Part shown: in pieces, positions 16,163 to 23,994 of the stretch | Numbering within the stretch: the stretch's first letter is position 1 | Layout: each line of letters opens with the position of its first letter | DNA from: Clostridiales bacterium | Lineage (GTDB): Bacteria > Bacillota > Clostridia > Christensenellales > Aristaeellaceae | Assembly (NCBI GenBank): GCA_029012285.1 | Contig: JAQXLU010000066.1 | Span: forward strand, 1 to 41,319 | Reading direction: 5' to 3' | DNA: 41,319 bases | The notes under the pieces: model-generated | The model's input: the letters and a program-made list of their open reading frames with translations, nothing else | What the model was told of the DNA's origin: nothing | The model's database searches: none | Program-made: the position numbers and the translations under genes

Positions 16163-17823
16163 ACATGGCGAGAAAGAGCAGAAAGAACTTGTCACCTGTG
16201 GTCAATGAGGAATACTCATTTGCTGGCTGGCGCGCTGCCGTTTATGTCCGCTTGTCTGTTGAGGATTCCCGAACCCGCACTGACTCCATTGAAACGCAGC
16301 AGATGATAATTCATGAGTTCCTTGAGGATCATCGGGATATTCAGGTGTTCGATACCTACATTGATAACGGAACGACCGGAACGAACTTCCAGCGCCCTGC
16401 CTTTCAGAGGATGTTGGATGACATTGAAAGCGGCAAAGTGAACTGTGTGATCGTGAAGGATCTGTCGCGGCTCGGCAGAAATTCCATTGATACCGGGTAC
16501 TACATTGAACGCTACTTTCCTGGCAAGAAGGTCAGATTCATTGCTGTCAATGAGGACTATGATACCGAGCAGGAACATAGCGAGCAGGACGCTCTGATGA
16601 TCCCGCTGCGCAACATGATCAACGAAGCCTATTCCATTGATATTGGCAAGAAGATCAAAGCGCAGCAACGGCAAGCCATGAAAGACGGCAAGTTTGTCGG
16701 AGCCCGCGCTCCTTATGGCTATCGGAAGTCGCCTGATGATTGTCATCAGCTGATTGCCGATCCGGTGGCCTCCAAGGTGGTTCAGCAGATGTTCCAGTGG
16801 GCTGCAGAAGGTGCTGGTATTAACACTATTGTTATGAAGCTGAATGAAGCTGGTTACTTGCCGCCAAGCCTGTATAAAGAATCCATCAATGAGTTCCCAG
16901 ACAAGGTGCAGCATTATCGCCTGAGCGCCGGTCATTGGTCAAGCTGGTCAGTACGCAGAATCCTGTTCAATCAGGTTTATGTAGGTGATCTGGTTCAGGG
17001 CAAGAGCAAAATCATCGACCATCAGCAGGTTAGGGCTGATGAAGATGAGTACACCATTGTACAGAACACGCATGAGGCAATCATCAGCCGGGAGCTGTTT
17101 GAACAGGTACAGCGCCTGATTATACAAGCGGGGCAAAAAGCCGTTGCTGCAAGGAAGAAGTCCTTTTCTCCTAATCCACTGAAGGGACTGGTGTTCTGCG
17201 GACACTGCGGCAGAAGCCTACACCGTGGCGACAATGAGCGTAAGAAGAGTGATAATGTATATGTATGGGCATGTCTGACACGCTATAGATATGACCGCAA
17301 CGGCTGTCCAGGCGTTCATATCTATGAACATAAGCTTATCGCAGCTTTAACCGAACTGCTCCAGAATGAGCTGGATACCGTGCTGGGGAGCCTCGAGCTG
17401 GCTTTGGATCAAACTGATGAGGAGCAGAGAAAGGTCGAAGCTATCCGACGTGAGATCAGTGCCTGCCGGAATGAGATTCAGCGGCTGCACGGTCTCAAAC
17501 GAGGGCTGTATGAGAATCTTCTGTCCGGGGTGTTGACGCAGGAAGAATACCAGTTCATGCGAACCAGGTACAACGGACAGGTTGAGCAGCAGAACAGTGT
17601 TATGAATACTCTTGAAGCGTCGCTGAAGCTGCTGCATCAGCATGACCAGCTCCGTTCCAGGCTTAAGGATGATGCGCAGTTCCTTCGGAACCGTCCAGAA
17701 CTGGCTGTTGAGATCATCAATCGCCTGATCAAGCGAATCGAGATCACCCATGATCGCCACATCACGGTGTACTACACCTTCACAGATGAAGTGAAGGCGT
17801 GGATGGGGGCGCATAGTGAATGA
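16159..17823 (+). CDS. Large serine recombinase 2
   Basis: 554 residues. A 25-residue N-terminal extension precedes AAVYVRLSVEDS (Ser33). The core motifs DNGTTGTNFQRPAF, VIVKDLSRLGRNSIDTGYYI and KKIKAQQRQAM are present. The Recombinase domain (YGYRKSPDDCHQLIADPVAS), zinc ribbon (LVFCGHCGRSLHRGD) and coiled-coil follow. ATG 16159 overlaps the previous stop; ATG 16165, two codons later, has slightly better ribosome-site spacing. Its end overlaps recombinase 3 by four bases. The three enzymes are clearly homologous but well diverged, which argues for separate roles rather than recent copying. Confidence 0.93.
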   Translation: MNMARKSRKNLSPVVNEEYSFAGWRAAVYVRLSVEDSRTRTDSIETQQMIIHEFLEDHRDIQVFDTYIDNGTTGTNFQRPAFQRMLDDIESGKVNCVIVKDLSRLGRNSIDTGYYIERYFPGKKVRFIAVNEDYDTEQEHSEQDALMIPLRNMINEAYSIDIGKKIKAQQRQAMKDGKFVGARAPYGYRKSPDDCHQLIADPVASKVVQQMFQWAAEGAGINTIVMKLNEAGYLPPSLYKESINEFPDKVQHYRLSAGHWSSWSVRRILFNQVYVGDLVQGKSKIIDHQQVRADEDEYTIVQNTHEAIISRELFEQVQRLIIQAGQKAVAARKKSFSPNPLKGLVFCGHCGRSLHRGDNERKKSDNVYVWACLTRYRYDRNGCPGVHIYEHKLIAALTELLQNELDTVLGSLELALDQTDEEQRKVEAIRREISACRNEIQRLHGLKRGLYENLLSGVLTQEEYQFMRTRYNGQVEQQNSVMNTLEASLKLLHQHDQLRSRLKDDAQFLRNRPELAVEIINRLIKRIEITHDRHITVYYTFTDEVKAWMGAHSE

Positions 17824-19346
17824 AACGATATGTGATTGCCAAATACATCCGGCTATCCCTTGAGGATACCAAGTATGAAAGCCTGAGCATTGAGAATCAG
17901 CGGTTGGTGATCGATACGCATATCGCTGGAATGCCGGAATCAGACTGCGCGGAGATTCTTGAGTTTGTCGATAATGGCTACTCCGGCACAAACTTTGAGC
18001 GCCCGGAAGTGCAGCGCCTGATTGAGTTGGTACGAAGTAATCGTGTTGACTGCATCATTGTGAAGGACTTCTCCCGATTCGGGCGTAACAGCATCGAAAC
18101 CGGCTACTTCATAGAGAGAGTTTTCCCGTTGTTCCATACTCGCTTCATTGCCATAGGTGATGGCTTCGATACGGACGAACACAGAGGCGATACGGGTGGA
18201 CTTGAGGTAGCTTTCAAGTATCTGATCAACGAGCAGTACAGCCGGGATATGTCGATCAAGTGCAAGAGTGCGAAGTACGCAAAAATGCGTCGGGGAGAGT
18301 ATCAGTCAAAGGAGTGCATCTTCGGTTATCGCAAAGGTGCAGACGGCAAATTGGAACCCGATCCGGATCAGGCTCCTGTGGTGCGGTTGATCTTTGAACT
18401 GGCGGCATCGGGCATGGGCTTCACTGCAATTGCCGCAGAACTGACCAAAAGGAGAATACCAACTCCTGGCGAAGTTAAAGCAGCTAAGGGAAACGGCACA
18501 TACGATGTGTCGCGTTGCAATGGCCGCTGGAACACAAGTACTGTCATCAGGATTCTTGATGATGAGCGGTTCCTTGGACACTATGTTCAAGGTGTCCGAA
18601 CTGTTACGGAGATCGGTGGACACCGGATCAGAAAAAAGGCAAAAGACAAATGGTTCTTTGTGCCAGATCAACATGAGCCCATTGTGGATCGGGAGCTTTT
18701 CGACAAAGCGCATGAGGGCCAGATCCGTTTTAACCTGAAAAACAAAAAAGTCCGCAACACGCCGTTGTGCGGGAAGGTCATCTGCGGTTGCTGTCATCAT
18801 GCTCTATCATATTACCCGAAGAAGGAGCCGGTGTATGTCTGCCGTGTCTCCCGCATGGATGAGACGCTGGCTTGTTATGGATTCCAGATACCTGTGTCGG
18901 ATGTTTTTGAGGCTGTATTCAATGTCGTCAGACAGCAGCTGATGGCTGCGGCGCCGGTAACGACGGATGGAGATCCGGCATTATCGTTGGCCGATGTTCA
19001 TCAGCAGCAGTACGAAGATCAGGTCGCCGAGATCATGGAATCCAAGCGGTTGCTGTATGAGCAGCTCATTGCAGGCGAAATAGAGGCAGACGCCTTTCAG
19101 CAGAGCAAATCATCCCTTGATGAAATGCTTGCGAAAACAAAAAGCACCTTTGCTGCGATAAGAGCAAAGGCTGAAGAAAAGCAGACGGCTGAAAACAGAC
19201 AGCAGCAGAGGCGGCGGATACTTGCTGATATGCAGGCTGAAGGCACCTTTTCCAATGAGCTAGCGGAACAGATCATTGATCGCATTCTGATCTACCCGGA
19301 TAAGCGGATTGAAATCATTTATAAGGTAGCTGATTTGTTTGCGTAA
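17820..19346 (+). CDS. Large serine recombinase 3
   Basis: 508 residues. The catalytic domain begins KYIRLSLEDTKYESLSIENQ (Ser13), with DNGYSGTNFERPEV and IIVKDFSRFGRNSIETGYFI; DLSRLGR is here DFSRFGR, a conservative variant. A Recombinase domain, a zinc ribbon (GKVICGCCHHALSYYP) and a helical region (QQYEDQVAEIMESKRLLYEQ) follow. ATG 17820 overlaps the stop of recombinase 2. It closes a three-gene translationally coupled operon, so the enzymes may act as a set. Confidence 0.92.
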   Translation: MKRYVIAKYIRLSLEDTKYESLSIENQRLVIDTHIAGMPESDCAEILEFVDNGYSGTNFERPEVQRLIELVRSNRVDCIIVKDFSRFGRNSIETGYFIERVFPLFHTRFIAIGDGFDTDEHRGDTGGLEVAFKYLINEQYSRDMSIKCKSAKYAKMRRGEYQSKECIFGYRKGADGKLEPDPDQAPVVRLIFELAASGMGFTAIAAELTKRRIPTPGEVKAAKGNGTYDVSRCNGRWNTSTVIRILDDERFLGHYVQGVRTVTEIGGHRIRKKAKDKWFFVPDQHEPIVDRELFDKAHEGQIRFNLKNKKVRNTPLCGKVICGCCHHALSYYPKKEPVYVCRVSRMDETLACYGFQIPVSDVFEAVFNVVRQQLMAAAPVTTDGDPALSLADVHQQQYEDQVAEIMESKRLLYEQLIAGEIEADAFQQSKSSLDEMLAKTKSTFAAIRAKAEEKQTAENRQQQRRRILADMQAEGTFSNELAEQIIDRILIYPDKRIEIIYKVADLFA

Positions 19347-19368
19347 GTAGTCTACTATGGATATTCGG

Positions 19369-19397
19369 TTGATTCTTTGCGGAATACCGTGTATAAT
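19369..19397 (+). promoter_or_regulatory. Promoter of the BRO/DinD-like gene
   Basis: TTGATT (19369-19374), 17-base spacer, consensus TATAAT (19392-19397), 31 bases before ATG 19429. It is a good housekeeping-type match, so the gene can be expressed apart from the recombinases. Confidence 0.65.
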
Positions 19398-19428
19398 AAG
19401 TACAATCTGATAAGGCACGGAGGATAAG

Positions 19429-20313
19429 ATGAGCAATCTGCCCACAACTACAGATCAGTTGAAGCAATATGAGCAGCGCATGATCCGAACTCACTGGGAT
19501 GATGCAGAGGAGAAGTGGTACTTCTCCATTGTCGATGTTGTCCAGGTATTGACAGACAGTGTTGACGGCCGCAAGTATTGGAATAAGCTGAAGCAGCGTC
19601 TCAAAGCCGAAGGAAATCAAACGGTGACAAATTGTCACCAGTTGAAAATGCTTGCTTCAGACGGCAAAATGCGCAAGACCGATGTAGCGGATGTGGAACA
19701 ACTGCTGCGTCTGGTGCAGTCTATTCCATCACCCAAGGCAGAGCCGTTCAAGCTGTGGCTGGCGCAGGTAGGCAGCGAACGAATTCAGGAGACGATTGAT
19801 CCCGAACTGAGCATTGATCGTGCGCTGGAAACCTATGCCCGCAAGGGATACTCCCGCGAATGGATCAACCAGCGTTTGCAGGCGATCCAGGTTCGCAAGG
19901 AGCTGACAGACGAGTGGCAGAGCCGTGGTGTACAGAAGGGCCTGGAATACGCTATTCTTACCGATGAGATCACCAGGGCTTGGTCGGGCTTGTCCACCCG
20001 CGAATATAAGCGGCTCAAGGGCTTGCGGAAGGAAAATCTCCGGGACAATATGAGTACCACCGAGATTGTTCTGAACATGCTGGCAGAGACGTCCACTACT
20101 GATATTTCCCGTGAAGAACAGCCGCAGACCTTTGCCGAGAATCGAGCTGTGGCGCAGAAAGGCGGCGAGGTCGCTGGCATTGCACGTCGTGCGTTGGAAG
20201 AACGTACTGGTCGGCCTGTTGTAACGAGTAAAAACGCGATGGATTTCCATCAACTGCTGATGGAGATTATTGTAGATTCAGCTGCATTGCCAGAGAATCC
20301 TGAGAGAAAATGA
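19429..20313 (+). CDS. BRO-N / DinD-like phage antirepressor-type protein
   Basis: 294 residues. An N-terminal BRO-type domain spans about 10-120 (RTHWDDAEEKWYFSIVDVVQ, RKYWNKLKQRLKAEGNQ, LWLAQVGSERIQETIDPELS). The C-terminal half contains RKELTDEWQSRGVQKGLEYA, ILTDEITRAWSGLSTREYKR and LRKENLRDNMSTTE, which match DinD and related phage antirepressor proteins. These bind DNA or antagonise repressors in damage responses and mobile elements. GGAGG lies 6 bases before ATG 19429. Placement after the recombinases suggests a regulator of the element, but this is context only. Confidence 0.82.
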   Translation: MSNLPTTTDQLKQYEQRMIRTHWDDAEEKWYFSIVDVVQVLTDSVDGRKYWNKLKQRLKAEGNQTVTNCHQLKMLASDGKMRKTDVADVEQLLRLVQSIPSPKAEPFKLWLAQVGSERIQETIDPELSIDRALETYARKGYSREWINQRLQAIQVRKELTDEWQSRGVQKGLEYAILTDEITRAWSGLSTREYKRLKGLRKENLRDNMSTTEIVLNMLAETSTTDISREEQPQTFAENRAVAQKGGEVAGIARRALEERTGRPVVTSKNAMDFHQLLMEIIVDSAALPENPERK

Positions 20314-20329
20314 AACCTGATTATCCAGA

Positions 20330-20362
20330 GGACAGTCTAAATTAATGGGCTGTCCATTCTTT
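20330..20362 (+). terminator. Weak terminator after the BRO/DinD-like gene
   Basis: GGACAGTC (20330-20337) pairs with GGCTGTCC (20348-20355), with one G-U pair. ATTCTTT follows. The loop is A/T-rich and the U-run short. Confidence 0.5.
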
Positions 20363-20386
20363 ATGCTGGCGATATATCCATAATGG

Positions 20387-20602
20387 TCATTTGGGTGGAA
20401 TATAGAATATGCTTCGTTGACTTGATGGTGAAAATAGTTTTGTCTTTAGCTTGACATAAGGGTGACGAAGATCATGCAGGCGAATATCGCGCAGGCCAGC
20501 CTTCTTCAGCATTCGCTTGAAGCCAGCGGAAAGCGTGTTTGGCTTCAAACGCTGTCCCATTTCGTTGACACAGATATAGTCAAGATACTGTGTGCAATTC
20601 AC
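20387..20602 (-). pseudogene. Remnant of a tyrosine recombinase (phage integrase)
   Basis: The frame contains YLDYICVNEMGQRLKPNTLS, AGFKRMLKKAGLRDIRLHDL and RH, which align with the integrase catalytic core up to the H-x-x-R-H motif (HDLRH). The usual continuation (S-x-A-S-L-L and on, then G-H and the catalytic Tyr) is absent; the sequence changes to unrelated PYVKLKTKLFSPSS. The N-terminal three quarters are missing as well. GTG 20602 opens the frame inside the end of the neighbouring small gene. It is a scar of an older integration event. Confidence 0.75.
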
Positions 20603-20852
20603 TCTGATTCACCTCCCTCAAAACGCCGGGGGCAACAATCACCAGCCGCAACGGCTGGGTGCGCAGGGTCGATACCTCATCGACGGAGTAGGGGCAGTAG
20701 CGATACACGCAGGTCTGAACGGGGTCAAATGGTCGATGCAGCCGACATGACCGGCACTCAGGAAGAATGCCGTCTGTGCCGCTGTCATACTGATCGTTCT
20801 CCGGTTCCTCCATCAGGAGCCTCATTGCGTTAAAACCGCCTCGGATTGCCAT
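20580..20852 (-). CDS. Small Cys-rich hypothetical protein
   Basis: 90 residues from ATG 20852 (GAAAGGA 9 bases upstream). The start is AIRGGFNAMRLLMEEP. A Cys cluster, C33-x2-C36-x11-C48-x4-C53, in ECRSCRLHRPFDPVQTCVYR-YC looks like a small zinc- or metal-binding ribbon. The C-terminal 30 residues may be altered by the junction with the integrase remnant. No family is recognised. It sits between recombinase scars. Confidence 0.5.
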   Translation of the reverse strand: MAIRGGFNAMRLLMEEPENDQYDSGTDGILPECRSCRLHRPFDPVQTCVYRYCPYSVDEVSTLRTQPLRLVIVAPGVLREVNQSELHTVS

Positions 20853-20896
20853 GGGAATCATTCCTTTCTGTTACGGATTTTGAGCAGCAAAAGCAG

Positions 20897-20925
20897 CCCC
20901 CGCTATGCAGTACGCATAACGGGGG
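20897..20925 (-). terminator. Terminator of the WG-repeat gene
   Basis: CCCCCG (20897-20902) and CGGGGG (20920-20925) flank an inner TATGC/GCATA pair. Read leftward, the hairpin is followed by GCTTTTGC. It lies about 80 bases after the stop of the 21003-21686 gene. Confidence 0.7.
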
Positions 20926-21002
20926 ACTGGAATGGAAATGTTCAGTTATCTTGCAAAGAAGTATCCATCTGCTTGAACGTACTAGACACAGTATTAACTC
21001 AA

Positions 21003-21686
21003 TTACTCAACAATGCTACCATATTTATCAATATATAGCCGCTCGCCATTGATTTCAACTTCGGCCACTCCATTAAGGAAACTTGCATCTGCCCAGGAGA
21101 AAATGCAAGGAATGGCCAATTGCAATGAACTGTCCAAATATCCATAAAGCCCATCTTTTTCAACCAATAACCGATCTTCGCTAAAGCCATCCCCCCAGGC
21201 AAAATGATAAGGTGCAATACTGTGAAGGTTTCCTTCAACATCCAGTAAGTATTCGCCTCCATCGGAAATGACGCACGCATAGCCATTGTGGAATCCGTAT
21301 GCAAACTCAAAAAACCAACCAGTAGTAGTTCCATCTACTGAGTAGAATTCATAAAGAGAACCGTTCTCTTCATTATGAGAAACTACATAGAATCCATCCT
21401 CTGGAATGGTAACTGAATCGAAGATACACGGTGCGAGCAGCCTCCCGCTTGTATCAATTAAGCCCACTCCACTGTCTGTATATACGCAGGAGTACCCATT
21501 TGAAAACCCAGAAATTTCAGAATAAATTGGAGAAACAATAACATTTCCCTGTGCGTCCATTACGCCCCATAGATCATTTTCCTCATAAACAACAAGCTGT
21601 TCATCATCGGCGCTTTCAAAAAGCGAAAGACTCCACCAACCAGCTATTGTACATAAGAGAAATAACAAGACCAATTTCTTTTTCAC
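21003..21686 (-). CDS. Secreted or membrane-anchored WG-repeat protein
   Basis: 227 residues. The N-terminus has a signal anchor (KKLVLLFLLCTIAGWWSLSL). Several degenerate WG/KWG repeats follow: LWGVMDAQGNVIVSPIYSEI, GVGLIDTSGRLLAPCIFDSV, GGEYLLDVEGNLHSIAPYHF, GLYGYLDSSLQLAIPCIFSW. WG repeats form beta-propeller-like structures of unknown function in many Bacillota. GTG 21686 is used because GGAGG lies 7 bases before it and the signal anchor begins there. The upstream DNA is a serine recombinase remnant, so its promoter may be new or lost. Confidence 0.8.
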   Translation of the reverse strand: MKKKLVLLFLLCTIAGWWSLSLFESADDEQLVVYEENDLWGVMDAQGNVIVSPIYSEISGFSNGYSCVYTDSGVGLIDTSGRLLAPCIFDSVTIPEDGFYVVSHNEENGSLYEFYSVDGTTTGWFFEFAYGFHNGYACVISDGGEYLLDVEGNLHSIAPYHFAWGDGFSEDRLLVEKDGLYGYLDSSLQLAIPCIFSWADASFLNGVAEVEINGERLYIDKYGSIVE

Positions 21687-21716
21687 GGTTCAACCTCCAC
21701 TCTTCGATTCTCTGAA

Positions 21717-21810
21717 CGTACACGGCGTTGATGAAGATGTCAACCAGGCGGCGGAAATCCGGATCGGCGGGATCGCCGTCGCGGAAGGCCTTTATCCTTC
21801 GGTTTTGCAT
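21717..21810 (-). pseudogene. C-terminal remnant of a serine recombinase
   Basis: The frame reads RRIKAFRDGDPADPDFRRLV and DIFINAVYV, the conserved segment near the C-terminus of many clostridial large serine recombinases (F-R-x-G-D ... F-x-N-A-V-Y). After VYV the match stops and the sequence passes into the leader of the WG-repeat gene. Only about 30 codons survive. It abuts the ABC exporter end and marks the boundary where GC content rises. Confidence 0.6.
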
Positions 21811-23984
21811 TCCCCTTGATCCGGTTCCATCTGCTTTTCCACAAGCCGTGCGAATTTCCCCTGTCTGGCCATCAGTTCCTCAAAGGTGCCCTGCTCAGCA
21901 ACTCTTCCTTCGTCCAGTACGACGATTCGGTCGCAGTTTTTGACCGTCGACAGTCTGTGGGCGACCATCAGGACGGTGGCCTTCGTCTCGAAAATGGCAT
22001 CCAGCACCTTGCTCTGCGTCACATTGTCCAGGGCGGAGGTCGCCTCGTCCAGCAGTAGAATTGGCGGGTGGGCCGCCAGCGCGCGAGCAATCAGAATCCG
22101 CTGCCTCTGTCCTCCGGAGAAGCCGCCGGTTGCCGTCTCCGAAATCTCCGTGTCCAGACCATAGGGAAGCGCCTTGATCACATCTTCAAGCTGCGCCCTT
22201 CTGGCCGCATCCCAGATGTCCTCCTCGGTCAGCCAGTCGGACGTGAAGGCGATATTGGAGCGTACAGTACCCGGGAAGACGCGGCTGAACTGAAAGACGG
22301 ATCCCACATGCTTGCGCACGGAGCGATGATTGAGCGTCTGCAGCGGTTTCCCGTCATAGAGCACCGAGCCGGCATTCGCCTTTTCAAGACCAAGGGCGAT
22401 TTTTAGTAGGGTGCTCTTGCCACAGCCGCTTTCTCCCACGATGCCGATCTTTTCGCCCTTTTTCACGGAGAACGACACCCCGTTCAGACACCGGCCTGCC
22501 TGAGCGCCGTAGGAGAAGACGATATCTTGAAACTCGATGCTGCCACGCAGCGCCTTGACGTATTCCGCACTTTGGGACGTTTCCAGGCTTTCCTCCCAAA
22601 AGGACTTCACCTGCTCCGCCAGGGGCTTGACCTTGAAAAAAGAACTAAACACATAGATGATCTGCTTGACCGCGCCATCCGAAAGAGCAAAGGCTGCGTG
22701 AAACGAGATGTAATCTGCCCGGCTGACGCCCGAGGGCACAGCAATACCCAGCAACAGAATCACACCAAGGGAAGAGATGGCTGACATGATGAGCCCGCTG
22801 AGCTTGATGAGTACCGGCTTGTTATGGACGTAGTGCAGCATCTTCTGGTAATACATGGCCCATTTGGCGTAAACCCTTGCTTGTGCACCTGAATTCTTGA
22901 TCTTCTGCATCCCCTTGATGGTCGCATAGTTGAAATTGGACAATTCCATCGAAATGTCCATTTTCTTCTTCTCATTCTCCGCCGAGGCTCGGCAGGTCAG
23001 AAAGGAGACCGCCAGCTTAGCCACAAGAATCCCCAGCGCCGGAATTGCCAGTGGCGGCGCAAAGAGAAACATCTGGGGAATGTAGATCAGGGAAAACAGG
23101 CCTGTCAGGGACAGGTCAAACACGATGTTCACCAGCAGCGTGGTCAGGGTTCTGACATTGCTCACCCGCTGGGAAAGGCGGCCCGCTGTGGAGCTGCGGA
23201 AAAAGTAATGGGACAGGTACAGCATTCTCGCCATCACTGCCGCCTGGGCCGATGTGGTGATGCGCGTCTTCGACCTGTGCAGAAGGAGCGATTTTGCCGC
23301 TCTGATGCACGCCGTGGCGGCGCCTGACATGAGGAACAGCAGCGCTGCCATCACGAGCGGGGCATAAGCCTCCTGACCCCGGGGCAGCAGCGTACCCAAC
23401 ACCGCGTGATGAATTTGCGGGGAAACCGTGCCCATCACGGCTGCCAGAGCCATGAGGACGCAGATCGGCACAACATCCCGCGGCGTGAACAGCTTGAGGA
23501 TGAAGCGCACAAAACGCCCGAATGTGAAGGTCTCCTCGTTCAAGGGGCGGTAGATGACCACGGCCTGAGGCTTCAGCGCCATCCCTTTGCCGACTCTCCC
23601 CGATGCGCCATTCGCCAGACAGAGGTAGCGATACCCAAACACTGTCGGGAACAGCCCGACAGCCTCTCCACTCTTCAGGAAGCCCAGCATGACGTCGGTA
23701 TCCCGCTTCCATGTCCTGGGCTCCAGCTCCACCTTTTCATACATCATGCCTTTCGGCTCCAGAACCCTGTCCAGCATTTCCTCCAGCGTCTGGCAGCCAT
23801 AGACATAATCCGCGGCGATATCCCATTGATTCAAGATGTAGCGGAGCATTCCCTGAGCGTCATCGATGCTTGTTTCCTGGAAAGAGCCCGGTTTTCCGGT
23901 GCCAAATAGGCTCTCATCCGCCTGCCGCTCCAGCTGACTGTCCCGCTGTTCCCGCTCCAATAGCTGCTCTGTATACAGTCCCAT
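21792..23984 (-). CDS. NHLM-type bacteriocin exporter, ATP-binding/permease subunit without peptidase
   Basis: 730 residues. An N-terminal domain of about 150 residues without protease motifs is followed by a DUF-like segment, an ABC transmembrane domain of about six segments (residues 170-450; VVPICVLMALAAVMGTVSPQ) and a nucleotide-binding domain with Walker A GESGCGKST, signature FSGGQRQRI and Walker B ILLLDEATSALD. This is the architecture of the second, peptidase-less exporter of nitrile-hydratase-leader microcin (NHLM) systems. ATG 23984 is chosen for GTGAGG about 8 bases upstream; an in-frame ATG at 24008 overlaps the previous gene. It is the third gene of the RT operon and appears intact. 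Confidence 0.85.
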   Translation of the reverse strand: MGLYTEQLLEREQRDSQLERQADESLFGTGKPGSFQETSIDDAQGMLRYILNQWDIAADYVYGCQTLEEMLDRVLEPKGMMYEKVELEPRTWKRDTDVMLGFLKSGEAVGLFPTVFGYRYLCLANGASGRVGKGMALKPQAVVIYRPLNEETFTFGRFVRFILKLFTPRDVVPICVLMALAAVMGTVSPQIHHAVLGTLLPRGQEAYAPLVMAALLFLMSGAATACIRAAKSLLLHRSKTRITTSAQAAVMARMLYLSHYFFRSSTAGRLSQRVSNVRTLTTLLVNIVFDLSLTGLFSLIYIPQMFLFAPPLAIPALGILVAKLAVSFLTCRASAENEKKKMDISMELSNFNYATIKGMQKIKNSGAQARVYAKWAMYYQKMLHYVHNKPVLIKLSGLIMSAISSLGVILLLGIAVPSGVSRADYISFHAAFALSDGAVKQIIYVFSSFFKVKPLAEQVKSFWEESLETSQSAEYVKALRGSIEFQDIVFSYGAQAGRCLNGVSFSVKKGEKIGIVGESGCGKSTLLKIALGLEKANAGSVLYDGKPLQTLNHRSVRKHVGSVFQFSRVFPGTVRSNIAFTSDWLTEEDIWDAARRAQLEDVIKALPYGLDTEISETATGGFSGGQRQRILIARALAAHPPILLLDEATSALDNVTQSKVLDAIFETKATVLMVAHRLSTVKNCDRIVVLDEGRVAEQGTFEELMARQGKFARLVEKQMEPDQGECKTEG

Positions 23985-23994
23985 CTTCTTTACC

